Assembly (NCBI GenBank): GCA_949373085.1
Contig: CASICJ010000028.1
Span: 43,732 to 107,731 of the forward strand
DNA from: an uncultured Verrucomicrobiales bacterium
GTDB lineage: Bacteria > Verrucomicrobiota > Verrucomicrobiia > Verrucomicrobiales > Akkermansiaceae
Direction: 5' to 3'
Length of the DNA: 64,000 nt
Positions 53,670-63,896 of the stretch are shown in pieces; positions within the stretch are counted from its first letter, which is position 1, and every line of letters starts with the position of its first letter. Made by a program: the position numbers and the translations under genes. The notes beneath the pieces are model-generated. The model had not been told where the DNA came from. It did not search any database and saw only the letters and a list, made by a program, of their open reading frames with translations.

Positions 53670-55127
53670 ATGCGCATTGCTTTTGTGACACTCTTTGTCT
53701 CTCTCACCTCCTTCGCTGCGGAGAAGCCCAACATCCTTTTTATCGCGATCGATGATCAAAACGACTGGATTGGCTGCCTCGGCGGACATCCAAACGCAAA
53801 GACCCCGAATATCGATAAATTGGCTTCTCAGGGCACCCTTTTTACGAACGCCCACTGTCAGTCCCCACTTTGTAACTCCTCACGTGCCAGCCTCATGATG
53901 GGCCTTCGCCCAGATACCACCGGCATCTATGGACTCGCTCCTTGGTTCCGGAAATTGGATCCCTATAAAGACCTTACCGCTCTTCCACAACATTTTAAAG
54001 AAAACGGCTATACCACCTATTCTACCGGAAAAATTTATCACGGTAATTATGGCAGAAAAAAGAGTGATTCCGAGTTCGATCATCTTGGCCCCGGCGCCAC
54101 TGGAGCGCCTTTTCCTAAGAAAAAGCTTATTGATACTCCGAGCAAAATGAAGCTCGTCGACTGGGGCCTTTTCCCACACCAAGACAAAGATAAAGGCGAC
54201 TTTAAGATCGCCGAATGGGCCGTCAAAACTTTGGATTCAAAACCCAAAGGTCCATTTTTTCTTTCGGCTGGATTTTTCCTTCCACACGTTCCCTGCTTCG
54301 CAACCGAAAAGTGGTTTAACATGCACCCCGAGGACAAAACTCAGCTGGCTCAAATCAAACGTGACGACCGCAAAGACACCCCGCGCTTCTCTTGGTATAT
54401 GCATTGGTCGCTTCCGGAGCCCCGTCTCCGTTGGCTCGAAGAACATAACGAATGGATGAACCTCACTCGAAGTTACCTCGCCTGCACCACTTTTGTGGAT
54501 GCTCAAATCGGAAAGCTCATGGAAGCACTAGAGCGTAATGGCTTCGCCGATAACACCATTGTCGTTCTCTGGTCCGACCACGGCTGGCACATCGGCGAAA
54601 AAGGAATCACCGGAAAGAACACCCTTTGGGATGATGGAACCCGCGTTCCACTCATCTTCACTGGACCCGGAATTGCCAAAGGAATTTCCGGCCAGCCTGC
54701 CGAGCTACTCGATATTTATCCCACGCTTTCCGAACTCATTGGGGCCAAAAGGCCTGACCATCTCGAGGGGCTCAGCCTGATGCCCCAACTCAAAGACGCC
54801 AAAGCCAAACGCGAACGTCCTGCCATCACAACACATAACCACGACAACCATGGTGTCCGCTCGGAGAACTGGCGCTACATCCGATACGCAGACGGCAGCG
54901 AGGAACTATATGATATGGAAAAAGATCCAAACGAATGGGTCAATCTGATCGGGAAACCCGGCTACAAAAAAGTCATTGCCGAGCATAAAAAGTGGATTCC
55001 TAAAGTCAGCCGTAAGCCCGCCCCTGGGAGTCGTTCGCGCATCTTAACCTACGATGCCAAGACCAAGAAAGTGATTTGGGAAGGCAAGGAAGTCCTTCCA
55101 ACCGATCCCATTCCCATGGATTATTAA
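53670..55127 (+). CDS. Secreted sulfatase (iduronate-2-sulfatase-like)
   Basis: The 485-aa protein has a signal peptide (MRIAFVTLFVSLTSFAA), the metal start FIAIDDQNDWIGCLGGH and the S1 motif at C68 within LCNSSRASLMMGLRPDTTG. The motif is CNSSR, where Ser occupies the position normally Pro or Ala. Other segments (TYSTGKIYHGN, SAGFFLPHVPC, VVLWSDHGWHIGEKG, AELLDIYPTLSELIGA) match the iduronate-sulfatase branch. The Cys needs oxidation to formylglycine; recognition by FGE of the Ser variant is plausible but less usual. It follows the small anchored gene by 3 bp and is terminated by a strong hairpin. Confidence 0.92.
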   Translation: MRIAFVTLFVSLTSFAAEKPNILFIAIDDQNDWIGCLGGHPNAKTPNIDKLASQGTLFTNAHCQSPLCNSSRASLMMGLRPDTTGIYGLAPWFRKLDPYKDLTALPQHFKENGYTTYSTGKIYHGNYGRKKSDSEFDHLGPGATGAPFPKKKLIDTPSKMKLVDWGLFPHQDKDKGDFKIAEWAVKTLDSKPKGPFFLSAGFFLPHVPCFATEKWFNMHPEDKTQLAQIKRDDRKDTPRFSWYMHWSLPEPRLRWLEEHNEWMNLTRSYLACTTFVDAQIGKLMEALERNGFADNTIVVLWSDHGWHIGEKGITGKNTLWDDGTRVPLIFTGPGIAKGISGQPAELLDIYPTLSELIGAKRPDHLEGLSLMPQLKDAKAKRERPAITTHNHDNHGVRSENWRYIRYADGSEELYDMEKDPNEWVNLIGKPGYKKVIAEHKKWIPKVSRKPAPGSRSRILTYDAKTKKVIWEGKEVLPTDPIPMDY

Positions 55128-55133
55128 TCTGCT

Positions 55134-55155
55134 GCGCGGGAGATTGCTCCCGCGC
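55134..55155. terminator. Strong hairpin between convergent genes
   Basis: GCGCGGGA pairs perfectly with TCCCGCGC (8 bp) around a 6-nt loop, with CTG/CAG able to extend the base through small internal loops. It lies 7 bp after the sulfatase stop and 24 bp from the end of the convergent gene at 55179, so it probably terminates both. There is no U-tract. Confidence 0.6.
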
Positions 55156-55178
55156 TCAGCCTCGTGCTTCGAGTCCCC

Positions 55179-58100
55179 TTAAAACTCCACAACCCGAAAG
55201 AATTGGCGATCAAGACCCGGTGTAGGATTGCCAAAGGTAAAGGTGGCAGTATCCCCATCTGACGCCACACTATCATCAATTTCAGTGGCCCAATCTTGTC
55301 CGTCAGGCGATGCATAAACCCCATAGACTTTTCCTGATCTGGAATTCCAAGTGAGTGTGATTCGATCCGATTCCTGATCGTAAACGATGCTAGTAATTTC
55401 TAATGCACTCGTCGTAACCTGCGTAGTTATCGCGGTAAGTGGCACCGCAAAAAGACTAAATTTTGCGATCTGACCCTCAAAGCCAGGCCACGCCGTCGCC
55501 GCTCCCGGCAGCGAAGAAAGTTGCTGATTCCGATCACCACCACGACCGGCAGACCAACGCCCCAGCCCCATGATGTCACCTCCATCCCAACTATTCCCAC
55601 TCCATTCATCCGAAGCAATAGCCGCGAGGCCGGTCCCCAAATGAGTCACTCCAAGAGTCACCTGTTTGCCGGATTCGAAAACCGCACGAAGGACAAGATA
55701 ATCATCCGGGCTAAAACCTGATGGGCCGTAAAGCGGAGCCAAATCGACCCCTACAACAGCACTTCCATAAGGAGCACTTTGGGCATCGCTCACACTGAGA
55801 TAGAGTATGGTGTCGATAAGGACAATTCCATGCCCATCAATAGTGCCTCCCGATTCCCAAAGATACTGGTGACCTCCAAAATCTGAGTCTGGACTAAAAA
55901 TTATTTCAATAGTTGCGTCTCCCCTTGTCGTCGTGGTCCCAAATAATTCAGACAGAGAATTTGGCTCCGCTGCCACTCCAAACTGGGCATTGGCCGTAAA
56001 ATCAACGGCTTGGGTCAAGCCAGTCTGCGCCGCCCCAGCCGCCGAGATTTCAACTACTTCAGGATCATTGATTGGATCAAGAATTGCCCCTGCCGGAGCT
56101 TCCTCGGAACCCATTGCCCAGCCGTCTCCTCCAAACTCTGTTCCCAAAGCTTCGTCATCCGCCAGCCAAATTCCAAGAGCTTCGGCAACCGGAGAAGATC
56201 CCGCATCCTTAGGATTACTATTCGCAAACACCTCCGCGCCATCTGAAATCCCGTCACCGTCGGTGTCGAATAAAGAAGGATCACTTCCGGGCTGACCAAA
56301 TGGGTTATCTGGATCAAAAGCCAGATTCGGAACCTCTACGGCATCATCTAGACCATCACGATCCGTATCCACACTTCGAGGACTCGTTCCAGTCGCTGTA
56401 GCCGAAACCCAAATTCCATCATCGGTTTCGACCCCGTCATTTAATCCATCACCATCGGTATCTTGAAAGGTTGGATTAGTTCCCGCCACAAACTCCTGCA
56501 AATTACTTAAATCGTCGTTATCATCATCAAGCGCAGCGTCACCCGCATTGCTTGGATCCAACCCAAACTTCCTTTCCCATGCATCAGGCAAACCGTCACG
56601 ATCCAAATCATCAATCACTGCGAGCGCATTGTCCGAGAAAGCGAGAGCAGCCACGTCTTCCGCTGTCAGCGCAAGGTTCCAAAGCGACACTTCATCAATC
56701 TTACCGGTCATCCACTCAGACTTTAATGACCGCTGAATTCCGCCAAGTGAGGTGGCATTGACTGTCGATGAATAGAGGTCCACCCAAGTAAAGCCAGACG
56801 CATCCACAATCCCATCGACATAGAGGGTTGCCTGACCACCCGCTACAACCCACGCAAGGTGATGCCACGTTCCGTCTAATGGAGTTCCTGTAGAATATTG
56901 GTGATTCGGGCTCGAGCCATCGGCACCTCGTAGATAAAGATCGAGACTATCATTTGCTCCAGTATTATGTGTCCCAAGATTATATCGACTCGTATTTTCA
57001 GTCAGCGAGCCTTCTGAAAAAAGACTCAGATTATTCTGACCAGTTCCTTTCACATTCACCCACATGACGATTGAATGCTCAAGATGTCTTGAGACAGGCA
57101 AGCCGTCATCTGCCCCACTCGTCCTAGCAAGCATCGTCCTTTTTTCCGCATCAAAGCTGATCGCATTTCCATCTTGGCCCGTTATGACATTTGTCTGATC
57201 GAGGTTTGTCCCAATCAAATGATGAAACCCGAAAGCATCCGGTGCCTCCAGTCCGGCACCAAGACGGTCTAAAGGATAATACGCGACTAAAAACTCTCCC
57301 AAATCAAAGCGGTTTGCCGCATCATTTGGATCAGTGCCCTGTAAAACCTCAATCCCATCGACAACACCATCATCGTCCGAATCTCGGTCCAAGGGATCAC
57401 TCACCGGCACATCATTGACCTCAGCGCCATCGCTCCGGCCATCGCCATCACTATCTGCCTCCAAAGGATTGGTCCCTGAATATCCAATCTCGGTAGGATT
57501 CGCCTCAATCCCATCCGTCAAACCGTCATCATCAGTATCGCTCAAAATCGGGTTCGTATCGGCCGCGAATTCTGCATTATCACTCAGGCCATCGCCGTCT
57601 GCATCACCTCCAGTTATCAATTCATCAAGATCACCAGGCGTATAAATTTGTTCCCACCAATCAGGCAACCCATCATTATCACTGTCATTACCAACCGGCA
57701 CCCAACGCGTATTGGCATAAAAGCGCAGACCATTCGCAAGATTCAAAGTACCCGAGGTGAAAGCCGATGATGGGAGTGTTCCATTTGCGCCATTGCCAGT
57801 CACTCCTCCAGCAGCTCCGATACGAGCCCCATCTGAGCCAGACCAATCGCCACCGGTCGTGCCAGACTGTGTCTCAACCACCCCTCCATCGACAATAATT
57901 GATAACGCCTGTAAGCCATTACCATCATCGATATCTACCGTGAAGCCAACCTCCACTTCCCCTCCGTCGACCACCAACTGAGGCAGAGCATAGCTAGCCG
58001 TCACTAACGCACGTCCATTATTACCAACACTCCTAACGACAAGAGTACTCGGCCCTTCATAAACAAAGGAAGTTCCAATCGTAGCTGCTCCAGTCTCAAA

Positions 58101-58340
58101 GATCGTCTCCCGTTGCCCTTCGATCTTATCAATGAAATCTACATCGATTAAGAAGGTGGCATCCAAGACATCTGAATTCTCCCCAAAGCCATCATTCCGC
58201 TGATGGAAACTTGGATGAGCGCCTATGGTGGACAAGACTAAGTTTGGAGCATCTGGCAAATCAACGGCATCATCAGCTACTACTGGCAAACTGAAAGCAA
58301 GCGCTGCTCGAACGACCTTTAAAGGAATGACGGTTTTCAT
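55179..58340 (-). CDS. Large secreted LamG / thrombospondin-type-3 repeat protein
   Basis: The 1053-aa protein opens with a signal-like segment (VVRAALAFSLPVVA). An N-terminal beta domain (~30-210) is followed by about five calcium-binding TSP3 repeats (~218-345; DSDNDGLPDWWE, DADGDGLSDNAE), a LamG/concanavalin domain (~350-570; HSIVMWVNVKGTG, GTWHHLAWVVAGGQATLYVDG), about five more TSP3 repeats (~578-715) and a second lectin-like domain (~740-1010). It ends in the short beta domain (LDRQFFRVVEF) shared with other secreted genes here. It is a surface or extracellular glycan-binding or structural protein; no catalytic site is seen. Confidence 0.83.
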   Translation of the reverse strand: MKTVIPLKVVRAALAFSLPVVADDAVDLPDAPNLVLSTIGAHPSFHQRNDGFGENSDVLDATFLIDVDFIDKIEGQRETIFETGAATIGTSFVYEGPSTLVVRSVGNNGRALVTASYALPQLVVDGGEVEVGFTVDIDDGNGLQALSIIVDGGVVETQSGTTGGDWSGSDGARIGAAGGVTGNGANGTLPSSAFTSGTLNLANGLRFYANTRWVPVGNDSDNDGLPDWWEQIYTPGDLDELITGGDADGDGLSDNAEFAADTNPILSDTDDDGLTDGIEANPTEIGYSGTNPLEADSDGDGRSDGAEVNDVPVSDPLDRDSDDDGVVDGIEVLQGTDPNDAANRFDLGEFLVAYYPLDRLGAGLEAPDAFGFHHLIGTNLDQTNVITGQDGNAISFDAEKRTMLARTSGADDGLPVSRHLEHSIVMWVNVKGTGQNNLSLFSEGSLTENTSRYNLGTHNTGANDSLDLYLRGADGSSPNHQYSTGTPLDGTWHHLAWVVAGGQATLYVDGIVDASGFTWVDLYSSTVNATSLGGIQRSLKSEWMTGKIDEVSLWNLALTAEDVAALAFSDNALAVIDDLDRDGLPDAWERKFGLDPSNAGDAALDDDNDDLSNLQEFVAGTNPTFQDTDGDGLNDGVETDDGIWVSATATGTSPRSVDTDRDGLDDAVEVPNLAFDPDNPFGQPGSDPSLFDTDGDGISDGAEVFANSNPKDAGSSPVAEALGIWLADDEALGTEFGGDGWAMGSEEAPAGAILDPINDPEVVEISAAGAAQTGLTQAVDFTANAQFGVAAEPNSLSELFGTTTTRGDATIEIIFSPDSDFGGHQYLWESGGTIDGHGIVLIDTILYLSVSDAQSAPYGSAVVGVDLAPLYGPSGFSPDDYLVLRAVFESGKQVTLGVTHLGTGLAAIASDEWSGNSWDGGDIMGLGRWSAGRGGDRNQQLSSLPGAATAWPGFEGQIAKFSLFAVPLTAITTQVTTSALEITSIVYDQESDRITLTWNSRSGKVYGVYASPDGQDWATEIDDSVASDGDTATFTFGNPTPGLDRQFFRVVEF

Positions 58341-58553
58341 AGGATCTCTCAGTTGGCGTGGATACTAAAAAAACAATCCCTTATCAAGCTATGTTAGAAG
58401 CTAGTTAGGAGAGAAAAAGCGCAAATCGAGAACTAAACAGGCCACCAATTCGTCACTCCATTCTTCCATTTTTCTTGAAACCCCCTATCCCCGCCCTCGT
58501 CTGGCGTAGCAATCGTCCTTCACTATTCGCTCTTCACCCTCCACAATCTTCCC

Positions 58554-60353
58554 GTGTCCGTCGAACTCACCCGTAACTTCTCCATCATCGCCCACATCGA
58601 TCATGGCAAAACGACTCTGTCCGACCGCCTGCTAGAGCACACCCAAACAATCTCCCAAAGAGAAGCACAGGAGCAGCACCTCGACTCGATGGACCTTGAG
58701 CGAGAAAAGGGGATCACCATCAAATCCCACCCGGTCACACTCGCCTTCAATTCAAGGGACGGTAAAACCTACAAGCTCAATCTCCTCGACACTCCTGGCC
58801 ACGTTGATTTCTCCTACGAGGTCTCCCGCTCACTGGCCGCCTGCGAGGGCGCCATCCTCATCATTGATGCCGCGCAGGGCGTCGAAGCCCAAACCATGGC
58901 CAACGTGAACCTCGCCATGGAACAAGATCTCGCCATTGTGCCCGTACTCAACAAGATCGACCTTCCTGCTGCCGATGTCGATCGATGCCGCACCCAGCTT
59001 GAGGAAATCCTCGCTATTCCTGGCGACCACGCCATCCCTGCTTCTGCGAAGCAAGGGATCGGGATCGAGGACATCCTCGAGGCTGTTGTGGAGCTCGTTC
59101 CACCGCCCGTAGAAAACCCAGACGGCCTTCTTCGGGCCTCTGTCTTCGACTCTCTTTATGATGCCTATCGAGGCGTCATTTCCTACGTTCGCGTTGTCTC
59201 CGGTGAGATGAAGAAAGGTGAAAAAATTAAGCTCTTTCATACTCCCACCAACTACGAGATCAAGGAAGTCGGTCACTTCACGCCAAAGATGACGAAGACC
59301 GAAAAGCTCCAGACAGGAGACGTCGGCTATATCATCGCCAACATGAAATCGTCTGCTGAAGTAAAAATCGGAGACACCATCACTCACAAGGAAAAGCCCT
59401 GCCCCGAACCACTCGCTGGATTCAAGGAAATCCGTCCCATGGTATTTTCAGGAATCTACCCCATCGACACCTCGGACTACGAGGCCCTTAAAGTCGCTAT
59501 GGGTAAACTCCAAATCAACGACGCTGCCTTCACCTTCCAGACTGAATCATCAACCGCGCTGGGCTTTGGCTTTCGCTGCGGATTCCTCGGGCTCCTTCAC
59601 ATGGAGATCATCCAGGAACGTCTTCGCCGCGAATTCGACATGGACGTCATCTCTACCTACCCCAGCGTGATTTACGAGGTTACCAAAACCGACGGCGAAG
59701 AACTCATTGTTGACAATCCCTCCTACCTACCAGATTCACAAACTATCGAAGAAATTCGGGAACCTATGGTCCGCATCTTCATCATGCTTCCCGGCGAATA
59801 TATTGGCGATGCGATGAAACTCATCATGGAGAAGCGTGGAGAATTAGAAAACACTGAGACCATCGATGAATTTCGGGTCCTACTCACCGCCACCGTTCCA
59901 CTCGCAGACATTCTCGTCGACTTTAACGACCGCCTCAAATCCATGACGAAAGGCTACGGCTCCATGGACTACGAGCACGCCGGCTACCGCGCCGCCAACA
60001 TGGTGAAAATGGACATGCTGATCGCCGGCGACCCCGTCGAGGCCTTCAGCACCATCGTGCACCGCGACAAAGCTGTTTATCGGGGCCGGGAACTCGCCGC
60101 CAAGCTCAAGGAGGTTATTCCTACACAGATGTTTGTCGTCGCCATCCAAGCCGCCATCGGAGGAAACATCATCGCGAGAGAAACTATCTCAGCGATGCGC
60201 AAAAACGTGACTGCCAAGTGCTACGGTGGCGACATCTCTCGAAAGCGTAAACTCCTAGAGAAGCAGAAAAAAGGTAAGGCCAAAATGAAAGCATTTGGAA
60301 AGGTTAACATCCCCCAAGATGCCTTTATCAAAGTCTTAAAATCGGGAGACTGA
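58554..60353 (+). CDS. lepA: Translation elongation factor 4 (LepA)
   Basis: The 599-aa GTPase back-translocates stalled ribosomes and is associated with 30S biogenesis. It starts at a GTG codon. The G domain shows FSIIAHIDHGKTTLSDRLLEH (split over positions 9-29), REKGITIKSH, LLDTPGHVDFSYEV and LNKIDLPAAD; the C-terminal domain has GYGSMDYEHAGYR and SRKRKLLEKQKKGK, the LepA-specific tail. Length matches the family. The switch region reads TIKSHPV where most LepA have TIKAQAV. No Shine-Dalgarno is seen. It converges on leuS. Confidence 0.96.
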   Translation: MSVELTRNFSIIAHIDHGKTTLSDRLLEHTQTISQREAQEQHLDSMDLEREKGITIKSHPVTLAFNSRDGKTYKLNLLDTPGHVDFSYEVSRSLAACEGAILIIDAAQGVEAQTMANVNLAMEQDLAIVPVLNKIDLPAADVDRCRTQLEEILAIPGDHAIPASAKQGIGIEDILEAVVELVPPPVENPDGLLRASVFDSLYDAYRGVISYVRVVSGEMKKGEKIKLFHTPTNYEIKEVGHFTPKMTKTEKLQTGDVGYIIANMKSSAEVKIGDTITHKEKPCPEPLAGFKEIRPMVFSGIYPIDTSDYEALKVAMGKLQINDAAFTFQTESSTALGFGFRCGFLGLLHMEIIQERLRREFDMDVISTYPSVIYEVTKTDGEELIVDNPSYLPDSQTIEEIREPMVRIFIMLPGEYIGDAMKLIMEKRGELENTETIDEFRVLLTATVPLADILVDFNDRLKSMTKGYGSMDYEHAGYRAANMVKMDMLIAGDPVEAFSTIVHRDKAVYRGRELAAKLKEVIPTQMFVVAIQAAIGGNIIARETISAMRKNVTAKCYGGDISRKRKLLEKQKKGKAKMKAFGKVNIPQDAFIKVLKSGD

Positions 60354-60471
60354 TTTTAACCTTCTTAGGAAAATATGAGCTAAAAAGGCGGTTCTGAAAC
60401 AACTCGAGTTTTGAAGTCGTTTACGTTCGATAATCCGGCATCACGATAAAACACGAAAATCCCAATTCGGT

Positions 60472-63003
60472 TTAATTTGCAACAATGTTGACGAGTTTTC
60501 CAGGGACTACGATGACCTTGCGAACGGTTTTCCCATCGATGTGAGCCCTGATATTTCCGTCAGCGAGAGCCGCTTTTTCAGCGTCTTCTTTTGAGACGTC
60601 AGCCGGGACTTGAATCCGCGCACGGAGCTTACCGTTAACTTGGACGATAAGCTGGATTTCGGATTCGACGAGAAGCGACTCATCAAGGACGGGCCAAGTT
60701 TGTTCGCTGAGGAGTTCGCTTTCTTCGAGCATGGAATTGATCTCTTCGGCGAGATGTGGAGCGAAGGGGCTAAGGAGCTTGAGGAAGGTGAGGAAAAGAT
60801 CCTTGGGGACTTCCTTGGCTGCGGTGTAGGCGTTGGCGCACTCCATCATGCCGCTGATGGCAGTGTTGAAACGGAGCGAATTAATCGCTCCTTCGACGCG
60901 CTTAATAGTTTGGTGTGTGATCTTAGCAAGGTCATCATTTCGACCCTCAACGATTTTTCCGCTGAGCTCCCATCTCCCTTCGGAGTCCTCGGAACAAGCG
61001 ACCCGCCAGACTTTGGCAAGGAAGCGGTGGACGCCTTCGACACCTTTCATGGCCCAAGGTTTGTCCTGGTCGAGAGGACCCATGAACATTTCGTAGAGGC
61101 GGAGGGAGTCAGCGCCATATTTCTCGACAACATCATCTGGATTAACCACGTTGCCAAGGGACTTGGACATCTTTTGTCCGTCCTCGCCCATAATGAGACC
61201 AGGAGCGAAGTATTTTTTAAAGGGCTCCTTAGACTTCAAGTGCCCAAGATCGTTGAGAACCTTATGCCAGAAGCGAGAGTAGAGAAGATGAAGAACAGCA
61301 TGTTCTTTGCCACCAACATAGAAGTCAACGAATCCGTCTTCATTACCCCAGTAATCTTCGTTCTCGGGGGAGATGAAGTGGTCCGTATTTTTAGGATCGC
61401 AGTAGCGAAGGTAGTACCAGCAGGAGCCAGCCCATTGGGGCATGGTATTCGTCTCGCGCTGGAGCTTATCGCTGTAATTAATCCAGTCGGTACAATTGAT
61501 TAAGGGACCACGAGGATCACCGGTGGGCTTGAAGTCCTCCATCTCGGGTTGCAGAAGAGGCAGCTCGGATTCGCAAACGCCTGAATGCTGGCCAGTTTCT
61601 TTGTCCCAAAGGAGCGGGAAAGGTTCACCCCAGTAACGCTGACGGGAGAAGAGCCAGTCGCGAAGCTTGAATTGGATCTTCTTCTCGCCTTTCCTGTTCT
61701 CAACGAGCCAGTAAATAATCTTCTTTTTAGCGTCTTTAGTTTTAAGGCCATCAAGGAAACCGGAATTAATGGCCGTTCCAGGATTAGTGCAGCCCTGCCA
61801 ATCCTGATCACCGTGTGGCTGAACCACCTGAAGAATCGGAAGACCGAATTTTTGAGCGAATTCGAAATCGCGGGTGTCATGCGCTGGCACAGCCATGATG
61901 GCTCCACTGCCGTAGCCCATCATGACGTAGTCGGCAATCCAGACAGGGATTTTTTCGCCATTCACTGGATTGATCGCAAAAGCTCCGGTGTCGGCTCCGG
62001 TTTTTTCCTTATCAAGACCACGCTCCATGTCCGACTTACTGGCACACGCAGAAACATATGCTTCAACCGCTTCTTTCTGAGGCGCGGTTGTGATTGCCGA
62101 AACAAGCGAGTGCTCAGGAGCAAGAACCATGTAGGTTGCTCCAAATAAGGTATCAGGACGCGTAGTGAAAACAGTGATATCATTCCCTTCGACATCAAAG
62201 GTGACTTCGGCCCCTTCGCTTCGACCAATCCAGTTTCGTTGAAGCGCTTTAATCGATTCAGGCCATTCAAGTGGCTCAAGCTCATCAATGAGGCGCTGGG
62301 CATATTTAGTGATGCGCAGCATCCACTGGCGAAGCGGACGGCGCTCGACGGTTTCACCTTTATCTTTCCATTCCTGAACTTCCTCGTTCGCAAGAACGGT
62401 CCCCATGCTCGGAGACCAGTTCACAGGCGCCTCGTGAATGAAGGCGAGACGCACTTCATCAATTTGTTCCTGCGTCCATCCTTTCTCTTCCAAATCAGAG
62501 ACCGGCTTAGCTTTCTGATCCTCGTCACAGAAGTAAGAGTTATAGAGCTGAAGGAAAATCCACTGGGTCCAACGGATATATTTTGGATCAGTCGTATTGA
62601 CCTCTCGGTCCCAATCGTAAGCAAAGCCCAGCTCCTGGAGCTGGCGACGAAAGTTGTTGATGTTGGCCTCAGTGGTAACCCTCGGGTGCTGCCCTGTTTT
62701 GATGGCGTATTGCTCGGCAGGTAAACCGAAGGCATCCCAGCCCATTGGGTGTAAAACGTTGTAGCCATTCATCCGCTTATAGCGGCCTACTATATCGGTT
62801 GCGGTATATCCCTCGGGATGCCCAACGTGCAAGCCAGCACCGGAAGGATAAGGGAACATGTCGAGAATGTAATATTTCGGCTTAGACGCATCGAACCCCT
62901 CCTCACCCGGACCAGGTGCACGGTAAGTTTTATTCTCGGACCAATGGGACTGCCATTTGGATTCGAATTGATCGAAAGGGTAGGGCTTGCGTTTCTCGGA
63001 CAT
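60472..63003 (-). CDS. leuS: Leucyl-tRNA synthetase
   Basis: The 843-aa class Ia synthetase charges tRNA(Leu) with leucine. I start it at 63003 ([18 protein letters not shown]); an upstream in-frame ATG adds 15 unlikely residues. Signatures are the HIGH-like [20 protein letters not shown], the editing-domain [19 protein letters not shown], the catalytic [17 protein letters not shown] and KMSKS in [15 protein letters not shown]. The C-terminal [16 protein letters not shown] tail binds tRNA. It is transcribed divergently from a LamG-like gene at 63183 with a 179-bp spacer. Confidence 0.97.
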   Translation of the reverse strand: MSEKRKPYPFDQFESKWQSHWSENKTYRAPGPGEEGFDASKPKYYILDMFPYPSGAGLHVGHPEGYTATDIVGRYKRMNGYNVLHPMGWDAFGLPAEQYAIKTGQHPRVTTEANINNFRRQLQELGFAYDWDREVNTTDPKYIRWTQWIFLQLYNSYFCDEDQKAKPVSDLEEKGWTQEQIDEVRLAFIHEAPVNWSPSMGTVLANEEVQEWKDKGETVERRPLRQWMLRITKYAQRLIDELEPLEWPESIKALQRNWIGRSEGAEVTFDVEGNDITVFTTRPDTLFGATYMVLAPEHSLVSAITTAPQKEAVEAYVSACASKSDMERGLDKEKTGADTGAFAINPVNGEKIPVWIADYVMMGYGSGAIMAVPAHDTRDFEFAQKFGLPILQVVQPHGDQDWQGCTNPGTAINSGFLDGLKTKDAKKKIIYWLVENRKGEKKIQFKLRDWLFSRQRYWGEPFPLLWDKETGQHSGVCESELPLLQPEMEDFKPTGDPRGPLINCTDWINYSDKLQRETNTMPQWAGSCWYYLRYCDPKNTDHFISPENEDYWGNEDGFVDFYVGGKEHAVLHLLYSRFWHKVLNDLGHLKSKEPFKKYFAPGLIMGEDGQKMSKSLGNVVNPDDVVEKYGADSLRLYEMFMGPLDQDKPWAMKGVEGVHRFLAKVWRVACSEDSEGRWELSGKIVEGRNDDLAKITHQTIKRVEGAINSLRFNTAISGMMECANAYTAAKEVPKDLFLTFLKLLSPFAPHLAEEINSMLEESELLSEQTWPVLDESLLVESEIQLIVQVNGKLRARIQVPADVSKEDAEKAALADGNIRAHIDGKTVRKVIVVPGKLVNIVAN

Positions 63004-63182
63004 AGCTTTGCTGGGCGGGAGGGAAACCGCTAACGGTGGGAAAAACACGCAAAAAATACGAGGGAAAGCAGGCTTTTCTTATCCCTCCACGATTTTCTCC
63101 GCCCAAGCAAACCTTTGAATATCGCTAGAAGTAGTTTCGTTCTTGCGACCACTCTTCCATTCAGCGCGTAATTAGTCATCCT

Positions 63183-63896
63183 ATGAAACATACGATCTGC
63201 ATCTTTGCCTCCCTACTCTTTCCCTTGGCTTCTAGCGCGGAAGAAAAAGCCACCTTGATCTTCGAAGACGACTTTGAGCGCGAAGAAGCAAATAATTCCA
63301 AGGAGGAAATCGGGAAGGGCTGGTCGTCGAACAGTAAGAAACGAGCAAAAGGAAACAAGCAAGTCGATTTGAAGAATGGCGCGATGCATATCACTTTTCA
63401 CCCCGTTGCCGATCATGCTGTCTCTGTGGTCCATCCCATAGAATTTCAAGATGGTCGCGTCACGCTGCGCTTTAAACTCCCAACTGAAAAAGACAGCCTT
63501 GGACTGAACTTCGCCGACCTGAAATTTAAAGAAGTCCACGCCGGCCACCTCTGCATGACCAAGATCACTACAAAGAATGTCCAGATCAATGATCTCAAAA
63601 CCGGCACTATGAAGCTCGCGATTCGCAAAGCCCGTCAGGATAAAACAATCACGGCAGAACAGCAAAAAATGCTCAAAACCAAAACCAAACGCTTCGCAAA
63701 TAGGCTTGAACCCAATAAGTGGCACACCTTGTCTGTCACAATCAAGGGCAAGACCATGACTGTCTTAATTAATGATAAGAAAGTCGGATCATTGACTTCC
63801 GAAGGAATCGCCCATCCGACAAAACGTGCCCTCCGGGTTGCTGTTCCCCAACAGGCCATCATCGATGATCTTAAGATCTACTCCCTCGAAAAGTAA
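63183..63896 (+). CDS. Secreted LamG/DUF1080-like protein
   Basis: The 237-aa protein has a signal peptide (MKHTICIFASLLFPLASSA) and one concanavalin-like domain: ATLIFEDDFER (a beta-sandwich opening common to DUF1080/LamG-type secreted proteins), VTLRFKLPTEKDSLGLNFAD, KWHTLSVTIKGKTMTVLIND and ALRVAVPQQAIIDDLKIYSLE. No calcium-repeat or catalytic signature is seen. It could be a divergent member of the 3-keto-glycoside hydrolase group or a lectin-like protein. The right edge of the window follows after ~100 bp with no further gene visible. Confidence 0.75.
   Translation: MKHTICIFASLLFPLASSAEEKATLIFEDDFEREEANNSKEEIGKGWSSNSKKRAKGNKQVDLKNGAMHITFHPVADHAVSVVHPIEFQDGRVTLRFKLPTEKDSLGLNFADLKFKEVHAGHLCMTKITTKNVQINDLKTGTMKLAIRKARQDKTITAEQQKMLKTKTKRFANRLEPNKWHTLSVTIKGKTMTVLINDKKVGSLTSEGIAHPTKRALRVAVPQQAIIDDLKIYSLEK

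Noticed and set aside
60610..61503. Long plus-strand open frame (297 codons)
   Set aside because: It lies antisense to leuS, which has all leucyl-tRNA synthetase motifs; the antisense product has no family and is a codon-bias artefact.
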